Assembly (NCBI RefSeq): GCF_016908325.1
Contig: NZ_JAFBDR010000001.1
Coordinates: 186,001-250,000, forward strand
Length of the DNA: 64,000 nucleotides
Reading direction: 5' to 3'
From: Aquibacillus albus
Lineage (GTDB): Bacteria > Bacillota > Bacilli > Bacillales > Amphibacillaceae
In this document: piece after piece, positions 9,325 to 16,914 of the stretch
Numbering within the stretch: the stretch's first letter is position 1
Layout of the letters: every line of letters begins with the position of its first letter
Notes under the pieces: model-generated
Seen by the model: only the letters and a program-made list of their open reading frames with translations
The model's database searches: none
What the model was told of the DNA's origin: nothing
Program-made: the position numbers and the translations under genes

Positions 9325-10152
9325 ATGGATGCATTATCAACAAAATCTTTAACGTTAGGATATGGTGAGGAGAACATCATTAGTCAATTGGATTTGTCTA
9401 TTCCAAAAGGTGAAATTACCGTATTCATTGGTAGTAATGGATGTGGTAAATCAACATTACTTCGTTCACTAGCGCGGCTTTTAAAGCCACAAGAAGGATC
9501 AATTGTGCTAGACGGAAATGATATCTCAAGTATGTCTACGAAAAAAGTTGCTAGAAAGCTTGCAATTTTACCACAGGCACCGGTTTCTCCGGAAGGATTA
9601 ACGGTATTACAATTGGTGAAACAAGGTAGATATCCATATCAAAATTGGTTCAAGCAATGGTCTGAACAAGATGAGTCGGCCATTCATTCAGCTTTAGAAG
9701 CTACGGGTATGTTAGAATATGCAGATCGTAAAGTAGATTCGTTGTCAGGTGGTCAAAGGCAACGAGCATGGATTGCAATGACATTAGCTCAGGATACGGA
9801 TATTATTCTACTTGATGAGCCAACAACTTATCTTGATATGACTCATCAAATTGATATTTTGGATTTGTTATACGACCTTAATGAAAAGGACAACCGCACG
9901 ATTGTAATGGTGTTACATGATCTTAATTTAGCTTGCAGGTATGCCGACCATATTGTCGCTATTCATGATAAAAAGATATATAAACAAGGTGATCCCGACA
10001 CGATTATTACTCCTGATTTAGTTAATGCGGTTTTCGGGTTGAGATGTCAGGTAACTTGTGATCCAATTTGCGGAACACCATTATGTGTCCCGTTTAGTAA
10101 AGGCCGCCATGTGAAAGGTGTTAATAATCATGTCAAAACAGTTAATATCTAG
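9325..10152 (+). CDS. Iron-siderophore ABC transporter ATPase (YusV/FecE-like)
   Basis: ATP-binding subunit of a siderophore importer. The 275-residue protein has Walker A (GSNGCGKST), the Q-loop (LPQAP), the signature LSGGQRQRAWIAM, Walker B (IILLDEPT), a D-loop (YLDM) and the switch His (LHDLN). It is closest, from memory, to B. subtilis YusV, which serves several siderophore permeases. No permease or binding protein is encoded beside it, so it too may be a shared ATPase. The start follows AAGGAGAG. It lies downstream of two Fur boxes and overlaps the next gene. Confidence 0.9.
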   Translation: MDALSTKSLTLGYGEENIISQLDLSIPKGEITVFIGSNGCGKSTLLRSLARLLKPQEGSIVLDGNDISSMSTKKVARKLAILPQAPVSPEGLTVLQLVKQGRYPYQNWFKQWSEQDESAIHSALEATGMLEYADRKVDSLSGGQRQRAWIAMTLAQDTDIILLDEPTTYLDMTHQIDILDLLYDLNEKDNRTIVMVLHDLNLACRYADHIVAIHDKKIYKQGDPDTIITPDLVNAVFGLRCQVTCDPICGTPLCVPFSKGRHVKGVNNHVKTVNI

Positions 10153-10918
10153 AGAGATTGATTATTTAGTGGAGCACTTTCGGATTTTAACAGAGTCTAA
10201 AGACGAGGAAACAAAATTTCCTTTAGCAAAATTGAAAGATGAATCTTTTCTAAAGGAGTATTTATGTCAATTAACGCAAGAGTTTAATACGGATAAAATT
10301 TTTGTATCAGCCTCTCAATTTATGAAGAGAATTGGCTATGTATTAGTTGTCCCTACTTTATATACGATGACTGTTCATAATAAAAACATAAACATAAAAG
10401 AAACCAATTCCTACTTAATTCCAAGGCGCCAAAACGAAATTTGGATGCCACATTTATTAGTGGATCCAAACTATATAGAAACCTGCACGATGAGTGAACG
10501 AAGAAAATGGCGAGACCAAGTGGTTAATGATTTGTTCAGACTAATTGCACAGATTATTGCAAACGTTTCAAGCGTTTCTAACGTACCAAATCCAATCTTG
10601 TGGGAAAATGTCGCTGTTTATATCTTTTGGTTGTACGAAAAAAGGTTGCAATTAGAATCAACTGTTAACGATAATGTCATTTCAGGTGATTTTGATTATA
10701 TTATTCATCATGTTCCGGTTGATGTATTCGACCAATCCTACCACCCTTTATTACGTTTTTATCAATCAAAACACGTTTTATCTGATACTGGCGATCAATT
10801 AAGAATGCGTAGAACTTGTTGTTTTTATTACGAGACAAATTCGAACGGGGGTTTCTGTAAAAACTGCCCGAAGAGTAATCGGAATTGTAAAGAAATTTTA
10901 TTAGAGGATAACGATTAG
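10130..10918 (+). CDS. FhuF-like siderophore-iron reductase
   Basis: Probable cytoplasmic reductase that releases iron from imported ferric siderophores. The family mark is the C-terminal [2Fe-2S] cysteine set: CC in RRTCCFYY, then CKNC, about ten residues apart (roughly residues 227-242 of 262). The N-terminal three quarters are poorly conserved, as is usual in this family. The ATG at 10130 is preferred over the GTG at 10118 because AAAGGTG sits at a suitable distance. It overlaps the ATPase gene by 23 bp, so both are presumably co-expressed under Fur control. Confidence 0.82.
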   Translation: MSKQLISREIDYLVEHFRILTESKDEETKFPLAKLKDESFLKEYLCQLTQEFNTDKIFVSASQFMKRIGYVLVVPTLYTMTVHNKNINIKETNSYLIPRRQNEIWMPHLLVDPNYIETCTMSERRKWRDQVVNDLFRLIAQIIANVSSVSNVPNPILWENVAVYIFWLYEKRLQLESTVNDNVISGDFDYIIHHVPVDVFDQSYHPLLRFYQSKHVLSDTGDQLRMRRTCCFYYETNSNGGFCKNCPKSNRNCKEILLEDND

Positions 10919-10922
10919 TTTT

Positions 10923-10950
10923 AAATCCTACTTTTTTGTAGGATTTTTTT
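10923..10950 (+). terminator. Terminator of the siderophore operon
   Basis: Arms AAATCCTAC and GTAGGATTT around a T6 loop, then a T run; it starts 5 bp after the stop codon. Confidence 0.9.
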
Positions 10951-11034
10951 ATATGTAAAATCTCAGGTTAATTGGACAAGCAATTTTGCATCGTTTATGA
11001 TTTATAAATAATTGTTTAATGGAAAGGAATAAAT

Positions 11035-11265
11035 ATGTATCTAACAATTAAGGAGACTTCTAAATATTTAGGGTTGAATGAACAAACGGTACAAAAATTA
11101 ATCAATGATAATCGAATACGTGCTGTTGATGATGGTGAACAGTTTCTCATTAATAAGGACCAATTTACGACCCATCTAGATCAATTGGAAAAATATAAAG
11201 AGCGGATACAGGAGATTTTAAACGAACCAATTCCTGAGGACATTGATATAAAGGATGAAGACTAA
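11035..11265 (+). CDS. Small excisionase-type HTH protein
   Basis: A 76-residue protein with a MerR/excisionase-like helix-turn-helix over residues 1-50 (YLTIKETSKYLGLNEQTVQKLI, then a wing and FLINKDQF) and an acidic, probably helical tail ending DIDIKDED. Such one-domain proteins bind DNA, but the target here cannot be told. A GGAAAGGAAT site precedes the ATG. It ends 3 bp before the pseudouridine synthase gene and is probably co-transcribed with it; whether it regulates that gene is unknown. No integrase or phage gene is nearby, so a role in excision is unlikely. Confidence 0.7.
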   Translation: MYLTIKETSKYLGLNEQTVQKLINDNRIRAVDDGEQFLINKDQFTTHLDQLEKYKERIQEILNEPIPEDIDIKDED

Positions 11266-11268
11266 ACA

Positions 11269-12150
11269 ATGATAACTAATAATAAATATGCATATACCGT
11301 TAAGAATCCAACTGAGTTACTTCCATTTTTATTAGATAAATTAAATAAAGGACGTAATGCTACAAAGTCTGTTCTAGCTCGCGGACAAGTCTCTGTAAAT
11401 GGACAGACTGTAACTGCTTATAATTATCCGCTTCAACCAGGTCATACCGTTACAGTTTTAAAAAATAAAGTAGCAAAACAGCGGACATTTAACGGGCTTA
11501 CCATTGTCTATGAAGATAAAGAGATTCTAGTTATTGACAAGGAATCTGGACTTTTATCAATTGCTGATGACAAGGAGAAACAATTGACAGCGTATCGTCA
11601 ATTAACAGCTTACGTTCGGGAAGTAAATAAAAATCGTAATAGTCGAATATTTGTCGTTCATCGTCTTGACCGAGACACTTCAGGATTAATGATGTTTGCA
11701 AAAACAGAAAAAACAAAACGAACCCTTCAAAATGATTGGAAGCATATGGTAACGAAACGTACTTATGTGGCTTTAGTTGAGGGAAAGGTAACGAGTCCTT
11801 CTGGTAAGGTTTCTTCTTGGCTAAAAGAGAGCAGTACAAACATCATGTACTCTAGTCCAAAACCAAATGGCGGTCAGCATGCGGTTACACACTATAATAG
11901 AAAAAAATTCAATCAATCCTTTTCATTAATGGAGCTTCAGTTAGAGACTGGGAGAAAAAATCAGATTCGTGTTCATATGGCGGATATTGGTCACCCTGTT
12001 GTTGGCGATAAGAAATATGGTTCAACCATGAACCCAGTTGGTAGACTTTGTTTACATGCAAAGGTTTTAGCGTTTAAACATCCTGTTACCGGAAAAGTTT
12101 TGCGGTTTGAATCAAGTACTCCAAAGGAATTCTCCTTTAAGTTTAATTAA
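11269..12150 (+). CDS. RluA-family pseudouridine synthase
   Basis: Isomerises specific uridines in RNA. The 293-residue protein has an S4-like N-terminal part (residues 15-70, LARGQVSVNGQTV) and the RluA catalytic core with the active Asp in HRLDRDTSGLMMFAK (about residue 135), followed by the TKRTYVALVEG and ETGRKNQIRVHMA segments. B. subtilis has several paralogues (YhcT, YlyB, YjbO); I cannot say which is orthologous or which RNA is modified. It follows the HTH gene with a 3-bp gap and ends at a terminator. Confidence 0.88.
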   Translation: MITNNKYAYTVKNPTELLPFLLDKLNKGRNATKSVLARGQVSVNGQTVTAYNYPLQPGHTVTVLKNKVAKQRTFNGLTIVYEDKEILVIDKESGLLSIADDKEKQLTAYRQLTAYVREVNKNRNSRIFVVHRLDRDTSGLMMFAKTEKTKRTLQNDWKHMVTKRTYVALVEGKVTSPSGKVSSWLKESSTNIMYSSPKPNGGQHAVTHYNRKKFNQSFSLMELQLETGRKNQIRVHMADIGHPVVGDKKYGSTMNPVGRLCLHAKVLAFKHPVTGKVLRFESSTPKEFSFKFN

Positions 12151-12186
12151 TCGGAGACATCCTCTATACAGATAAATTGTTACGGA

Positions 12187-12219
12187 AGATCTTCTTAGGA
12201 AGGTCTTTTTTTATTTTTT
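12187..12219 (+). terminator. Terminator after the RluA-family gene
   Basis: Arms AGATCTTC and GAAGGTCT (one G-T pair), loop TTAG, then a long T tract. Confidence 0.8.
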
Positions 12220-12299
12220 GAAAGGCTGTTTTTAAACAATTGTTAATTAAACTTGCAAAAATGTAACAATTTGTTCAAAATCCAACTACCTACGTAAAA

Positions 12300-12337
12300 C
12301 CGCATGATAACAGTATTTCTGCGGATTTTTGTTTTTT
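12300..12337 (+). terminator. Terminator-like hairpin in the qox leader
   Basis: Arms CCGCA (12300-12304) and TGCGG (12320-12324), followed by ATTTTTGTTTTTT. The region 12220-12512 otherwise holds AT-rich sequence without a convincing gene. The hairpin could be a second terminator for the upstream gene or an attenuator in the qox leader; the stem is short. Confidence 0.45.
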
Positions 12338-12472
12338 GAATTTATTTTACAAATTTTTCCTTACTTTTTCCGTAACAACTTTTACAAGCAGTATGTGATA
12401 CCATCAACATCTGAAAAGAAGAAAATAACATTAGAGAATGGTTTAACTGTTGTCATGTTAACTACGCTTGTG

Positions 12473-12490
12473 AAGGTTTATACAAACCTT
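12473..12490 (+). promoter_or_regulatory. Hairpin next to the qoxA ribosome-binding site
   Basis: A perfect 7-bp stem AAGGTTT / AAACCTT with loop ATAC ends 7 bp before AAAGGAG of qoxA. The first arm carries AAGG. Its role, for example in mRNA stability or translation, is only inferred. Confidence 0.4.
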
Positions 12491-12512
12491 TTGGTTAAAG
12501 GAGATGAAAAAG

Positions 12513-13514
12513 TTGAAGAGCACCCGCTTTGTTGTTTTGATTATTGCCTTAATCCCAATGATATTCCTTACTGGTTGTGAGACAAACATGGTTGTCTTTG
12601 AACCGCAAGGACCAGTTGCAAGAACGATTACGGATTTAATAAATTGGTCCCTTGCATGGATGTTACTCGTCGTTGTCGTTGTTTTTTCCTTATTCGGCTA
12701 CATCGTTTGGAAATACCGAGAAAGGCCTGACAATATGGACTATGAGCCACCCGAAGAACATGGTAGTACGGTTTTAGAAATTATTTGGACAGCTATTCCA
12801 ATTTTAATTGTTATAGCTTTAACAATTCCAACTGTTCAAGCGCTATATGATTTAGAAGAAGTACCCGAAGGCTATGAAGACAAAGAACCTATCACGATTC
12901 ATGTAACAGCAGCTGATTGGAAATGGATTTTTAGCTACCCAGAACAAGGAATCGAAACAGTTAACTATGCAAATATTCCTGAAGATACCCCAATCCATTT
13001 TAAATTGACTTCAGCTAGTACGATGCAATCATTTTGGATCCCTGCTTTGGGAGGACAGAAATATGCAATGGCTAAAATGGAAACAGAAATGTATTTAGTT
13101 GCTGATAATCCTGGATCTTATGTTGGAAAAAATTCAAACTTCAATGGCCGAGGTTATGCAGGAATGGAATTTGAAGTGCTTGCTCAAACACATGAAGATT
13201 TTAATCAGTGGATTACTGATGTAAAAGAGACAGCACCTGAATTAACTGAGGAAGAGTATGAGGAATTATTAAAACCAACACATTTGGGACGTTTAACATA
13301 TGCAAATACGCATTTAGAATGGGTTGACCATGCAAATATGCACTCGAAAACATATACGAATCCAGAGTTGTACAGATATCACGGATATCAAGGAAAAACC
13401 TTTGAAGAAGAGGATAATTATAGAAATAAGGAAACCAACTTAGAACATAATGGTCATCATAGCGATGAAGATGATGAACATGAAGGACATGGAGGTGAAC
13501 ACGATGGGCATTAA
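12513..13514 (+). CDS. qoxA: aa3-600 menaquinol oxidase subunit II
   Basis: Subunit II of the cytochrome aa3 quinol oxidase. It has a lipoprotein signal peptide (lipobox FLTGC, Cys22), two membrane segments (about residues 45-65 and 88-108) and an outer cupredoxin domain. The Cu-A ligands of cytochrome c oxidases are absent (region FWIPALGGQKYAMAKM), which marks it as a quinol rather than cytochrome c oxidase. I chose the TTG at 12513, 9 bp after AAAGGAG; the in-frame ATG at 12504 abuts that site. The C-terminus ends in an unusual His/Glu/Asp-rich tail (HNGHHSDEDDEHEGHGGEHDGH cut across 13447-13511). It overlaps qoxB by 11 bp. Confidence 0.93.
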   Translation: MKSTRFVVLIIALIPMIFLTGCETNMVVFEPQGPVARTITDLINWSLAWMLLVVVVVFSLFGYIVWKYRERPDNMDYEPPEEHGSTVLEIIWTAIPILIVIALTIPTVQALYDLEEVPEGYEDKEPITIHVTAADWKWIFSYPEQGIETVNYANIPEDTPIHFKLTSASTMQSFWIPALGGQKYAMAKMETEMYLVADNPGSYVGKNSNFNGRGYAGMEFEVLAQTHEDFNQWITDVKETAPELTEEEYEELLKPTHLGRLTYANTHLEWVDHANMHSKTYTNPELYRYHGYQGKTFEEEDNYRNKETNLEHNGHHSDEDDEHEGHGGEHDGH

Positions 13515-15480
13515 ATGGGATGAGTTTTTTATTACTGGTGATCCGTTAATTCTTGGCGCCCAAATATCTATTGCTCTAACAATGATTGGTATTGTTTTTG
13601 GACTAACATACTTAAAAAAATGGAACTGGCTTTGGACAGAATGGATTACCACCGTTGATCACAAGAGAATCGGTATAATGTATATCATTTCAGCTGTTTT
13701 AATGTTTTTCCGTGGTGGTGTAGATGGTCTGCTAATGAAGGCACAAACCTCCAGACCGGAAATGGAATTTTTAAGTTCACAACATTATAATGAAATTTTT
13801 ACTACACATGGCGTCATTATGATTTTATTCATGGCAATGCCATTTCTGATTGGACTAATGAACGTTGTCGTACCACTTCAAATTGGAGCAAGGGATGTTG
13901 CCTTCCCGCAGCTAAATGCGTTAAGTTTTTGGTTATTCTTTAGTGGAGCAATGTTATTTAATATTTCATTTGTCATTGGAGGATCACCAGATGCAGGCTG
14001 GACATCTTATTTCCCTCTAGCGGGGAAAGAGTTCAGTCCTAGCATTGCCAATAACTACTATGCCATTGCTCTGCAAATTGCTGGTATTGGTACATTGATG
14101 ACCGGGATTAACTTTATCGTAACGATTTTAAAAATGAGAACAAAAGGCATGACGTTGATGAGAATGCCGATGTTCACTTGGACGACTTTGATTACATCCG
14201 TTATCATTATTGCAGCATTCCCTATTTTTACAGTAGCACTTGCACTAATGACTTTTGATCGCTTGTTCGGGACACACTTTTTCACCGTCTCTGGTGGTGG
14301 AATGGATATGCTTTGGGCAAACCTATTTTGGTTATGGGGACATCCTGAAGTATACATTGTTGCACTTCCTGCATTCGGAATTTTCTCAGAAGTGATTGCA
14401 ACATTCTCACGAAAATCGTTATTCGGCTATAAATCGATGGTATATGCCATTGTTGGTATCGCACTTTTAAGTATGCTTGTTTGGGTTCACCACTTTTATA
14501 CAATGGGTTCAGGCCCAGCGGTTAACTCGTTCTTCTCGATTACAACGATGCTTATTGCTGTTCCGACTGGTATCAAAATGTTTAACTGGTTATTCACGAT
14601 GAGAAAAGGTCGAATTAAAATGACGACAGCCATGCTATGGTCATTAGCATTTGTACCATGTTTTACGATCGGTGGGGTTACTGGTGTCATGCTTGCCATG
14701 GGGGCAGCAGACTACCAATATCACAATACGCTTTTTCTTGTAGCACACTTTCACTACGTGCTTATACCAGGGGTAGTGTTTGCTGTTTTTGCTGGTCTTT
14801 ATTACTGGTGGCCAAAAATGTTTGGTCATTTGTTAAATGAAAAACTTGGTAAATGGCATTTCTGGTTGTTTGTTATCGGCTTTAACGTAACATTTATGCC
14901 AATGTTTTTTCTTGGCTTAAGTGGTGCGGCAAGACGTACCTACACATTCTCAGCAGAGTCTGGATTTGCACCTTTATTCCTATTATCTGCAATGGGTTCT
15001 ATTGTTTTAGCTGCAGGCTTTGCTGTGTTCTGCTATAACATTTACTGGAGTTTACGTTATGCTGATCGCAACATATCTAGTGATCCGTGGGATGCAAGAA
15101 CATTAGAATGGGCAACAGCGACACCAGTACAACATTATAACTTTGCTAAACTGCCTGAAGTAAAATCATTAGATGCGTTTTGGTTTATGAAGAAAAATAA
15201 CGAAGGTTTGACATTAAAAGATAGTGAAATTGAAGAGATTCATATGCCGAGTAACTCAGGTCAACCTTTTATTATGTGTGTGTTATTTGGTATCTCTGGA
15301 TTTTTCCTAGTATTTGAATGGTCCATTGCAGCTGCAGTTGCTGCTTTAGGCATTTTTGCAGGATTGATTTATCGTTCCTTTGATTATAATGATGGCTATC
15401 ATATACCTGTAGATGAGGTTAGAGAGACAGAATTATCTTGGAGAAACAAGAAAGGGGAGGCGCATAAACATGTCAGCTAA
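13504..15480 (+). CDS. qoxB: aa3-600 menaquinol oxidase subunit I
   Basis: Catalytic, proton-pumping subunit of the quinol oxidase with about 14 membrane helices. Heme and copper ligands are visible: the heme a His in EIFTTHG, the CuB His and cross-linked Tyr in WGHPEVY, the CuB pair in VWVHHFYTMG, and the heme a3/heme a histidines in VAHFHYVL. The ATG at 13504 follows GGAGGTGAAC; a longer frame from 13450 lies inside qoxA and is not needed. Length 658 residues is close to what I remember for B. subtilis QoxB, which shares the start KWDEFFxTGDPLILGAQ. Confidence 0.97.
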   Translation: MGIKWDEFFITGDPLILGAQISIALTMIGIVFGLTYLKKWNWLWTEWITTVDHKRIGIMYIISAVLMFFRGGVDGLLMKAQTSRPEMEFLSSQHYNEIFTTHGVIMILFMAMPFLIGLMNVVVPLQIGARDVAFPQLNALSFWLFFSGAMLFNISFVIGGSPDAGWTSYFPLAGKEFSPSIANNYYAIALQIAGIGTLMTGINFIVTILKMRTKGMTLMRMPMFTWTTLITSVIIIAAFPIFTVALALMTFDRLFGTHFFTVSGGGMDMLWANLFWLWGHPEVYIVALPAFGIFSEVIATFSRKSLFGYKSMVYAIVGIALLSMLVWVHHFYTMGSGPAVNSFFSITTMLIAVPTGIKMFNWLFTMRKGRIKMTTAMLWSLAFVPCFTIGGVTGVMLAMGAADYQYHNTLFLVAHFHYVLIPGVVFAVFAGLYYWWPKMFGHLLNEKLGKWHFWLFVIGFNVTFMPMFFLGLSGAARRTYTFSAESGFAPLFLLSAMGSIVLAAGFAVFCYNIYWSLRYADRNISSDPWDARTLEWATATPVQHYNFAKLPEVKSLDAFWFMKKNNEGLTLKDSEIEEIHMPSNSGQPFIMCVLFGISGFFLVFEWSIAAAVAALGIFAGLIYRSFDYNDGYHIPVDEVRETELSWRNKKGEAHKHVS

Positions 15481-16075
15481 TGTGAATACATCTTTACCAT
15501 TAGAATATCAGTCAGGGCAAAGTCGGATGAATATCCTGGGCTTCTGGATATTCCTTGGCGCAGAGATAGCATTATTCGCTACACTGTTTGGTGTTTATGC
15601 GGTGCTTTCTGGTCGTTATGCGGGTGGGCCAACACATCAAGATATTATTATGATTCGAGAAGTTATGATACAAACTATTTTGCTTTTGACTAGTAGTTTT
15701 ACTTGTGGACTTGCGATTTTTGAAATGCGTCGTGGCAACAAAAATGAATTGATTATGTGGTTAGTTATAACGTTACTATTAGGAGCAGGATTTTTATATA
15801 TGGAGATAAATGAGTTCATTCATTATGTCCACATAGGTGCGTCAATGCAAACAAGTGCCTTTTTATCTAGTTTATTTGTTTTACTTGGAACGCATGGTGC
15901 TCACGTTACATTTGGAATCGGTTGGGCTATCCTCGTAATTATTCAATTAATAAAAAGAGGATTAACATCAGTAACTGCACGTAAAGTATTTATTATTGGA
16001 CTATATTGGCATTTTCTTGATGTGGTTTGGATCTTTATCTTCACTTTCGTGTATTTGAAAGGGTTGGTGTTATAA
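15470..16075 (+). CDS. qoxC: aa3-600 menaquinol oxidase subunit III
   Basis: COX3-family membrane subunit with about five helices, 201 residues. It carries the usual N-terminal LGFWIFLGAEIALFATLFG, the central FLLGTHGAHVTFG-like block and the final helix ending near YWHFLDVVWIF, in which conserved residues stabilise the subunit I proton path. The ATG at 15470 follows AAAGGGGAGG and overlaps the end of qoxB by 11 bp, so a longer reading from 15413 is rejected. Confidence 0.95.
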   Translation: MSANVNTSLPLEYQSGQSRMNILGFWIFLGAEIALFATLFGVYAVLSGRYAGGPTHQDIIMIREVMIQTILLLTSSFTCGLAIFEMRRGNKNELIMWLVITLLLGAGFLYMEINEFIHYVHIGASMQTSAFLSSLFVLLGTHGAHVTFGIGWAILVIIQLIKRGLTSVTARKVFIIGLYWHFLDVVWIFIFTFVYLKGLVL

Positions 16076-16378
16076 ATGGAAAAGAGTGCAAAAGGATTTC
16101 CGACTAGTCATGTAATAGGATTTCTATTTTCATTGATATTAACTTTTGTAGCTGCTGGTGTAGCATTAAAAACTTCTTTATCATTTACAGTCATTATGTG
16201 GATTATTGGTTCATTAGCAGTTATTCAGGCAGGACTTCAGTTGTTTATGTTTATGCATATGACTGAAGGAGAAGATGGAAAGACAAATATTATTAATATT
16301 GCTTATGCTGTGTTCGTAGCAGTTGTAATTGTTTTAGGAACCATTTGGGTGTTGACTTCAGGGCACGCAGCACACTAA
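16076..16378 (+). CDS. qoxD: aa3-600 menaquinol oxidase subunit IV
   Basis: Small three-helix membrane subunit (COX4_pro family) with the conserved LQLFMFMHM segment near residues 58-66. At 100 residues it is shorter than the about 124 residues I recall for the B. subtilis protein. The start codon follows the qoxC stop with no gap, indicating coupled translation. It ends the qox operon and is followed within 10 bp by a long inverted repeat. Confidence 0.92.
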   Translation: MEKSAKGFPTSHVIGFLFSLILTFVAAGVALKTSLSFTVIMWIIGSLAVIQAGLQLFMFMHMTEGEDGKTNIINIAYAVFVAVVIVLGTIWVLTSGHAAH

Positions 16379-16384
16379 AAAGGG

Positions 16385-16513
16385 AAAGAGGCTATCCCAT
16401 AAGGGTTTGACTTCCTCGTTATACTACAACAATTAGTGTATATAATTAAAATATCACTAGATGTTGTAGTTGAGGGGTCTATACCCTTTGCTTTTGGGAC
16501 AGCCTCTTTTTTT
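16385..16513. repeat. 129-bp imperfect inverted repeat acting as bidirectional terminator
   Basis: The two arms pair over most of their length: AAAGAGGCTATCCCA at the left end with TGGGACAGCCTCTTT at the right, and further in ACTACAAC with GTTGTAGT, with mismatches between. A T run follows on the plus strand. It separates the converging qoxD and the small minus-strand gene and so probably ends both transcripts. The size and end sequence look like a decayed non-autonomous insertion element rather than an ordinary terminator; I recall similar ends on IS1182-family elements but cannot confirm it. Confidence 0.75.
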
Positions 16514-16769
16514 ATGGTTGGTAGGAATGTATACTATCTTTTGTTGTTTGACGATTTGTTTTTTCGGTTAAGCTTTGCATTAGACTCATAAATAAACTAC
16601 AACCAAAAATCATAATGGATGCTGCAAATGTACCGATACCAGCCGAAAGTAGTAAGTTAGGATTGATACCGTTTGCAAAAAAGCTAGATAAAAATAATAA
16701 AAGACCAGTTAGTATTCCGATACTTGTTATTCTTTTAATATGTAACATAAATTTTACTTCTCTACTCAA
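16512..16769 (-). CDS. Small membrane protein of unknown function
   Basis: An 85-residue protein with two predicted membrane helices (about residues 15-32 and 40-62) and a Gln/Lys/Thr-rich end. I do not recognise the family. AAAGGGG sits directly against an in-frame ATG at 16778, too close for normal initiation; the TTG at 16769, nine bases further, has ideal spacing and I prefer it. The gene is divergent from the CaCA antiporter gene, and the 145-bp region between them holds a double palindrome, so the two may share an operator. Its 3' end touches the qox inverted repeat. Confidence 0.6.
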   Translation of the reverse strand: MSREVKFMLHIKRITSIGILTGLLLFLSSFFANGINPNLLLSAGIGTFAASIMIFGCSLFMSLMQSLTEKTNRQTTKDSIHSYQP

Positions 16770-16806
16770 TTTATCCATCCCCTTTAATTAGATTTTTACA
16801 CTTGTT

Positions 16807-16848
16807 CACAAATTTGTCAATTGTTTTTGTGACAAATTTGTGTATAAA
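16807..16848. promoter_or_regulatory. Paired palindromic operator and promoter before the CaCA antiporter gene
   Basis: Two copies of the perfect 10-bp palindrome ACAAATTTGT lie at 16808-16817 and 16832-16841, 24 bp apart, within the larger inverted repeat CACAAATTTGTC / GACAAATTTGTG. A likely plus-strand promoter overlaps: TTGTTT at 16821-16826, 16-bp gap, TATAAA at 16843-16848. The arrangement suggests a dimeric repressor bound on one face of the helix. The regulator is unknown. Confidence 0.65.
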
Positions 16849-16914
16849 AATCAAAGTCGGGTAGCTATAAATATGTAGAATAAAAAGAATTAGTAATTAG
16901 TAGGAGGATAAGAC

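Noticed and set aside
12329-12580. 83-codon plus-strand frame before and into qoxA
   Set aside because: It overlaps the qoxA ribosome-binding site and signal peptide in another frame, lacks its own site, and its sequence looks like translated AT-rich leader.
14058-14840. Several 60-100 codon frames opposite or beside qoxB
   Set aside because: They are shadows of the long, well-conserved qoxB frame and show no family features.
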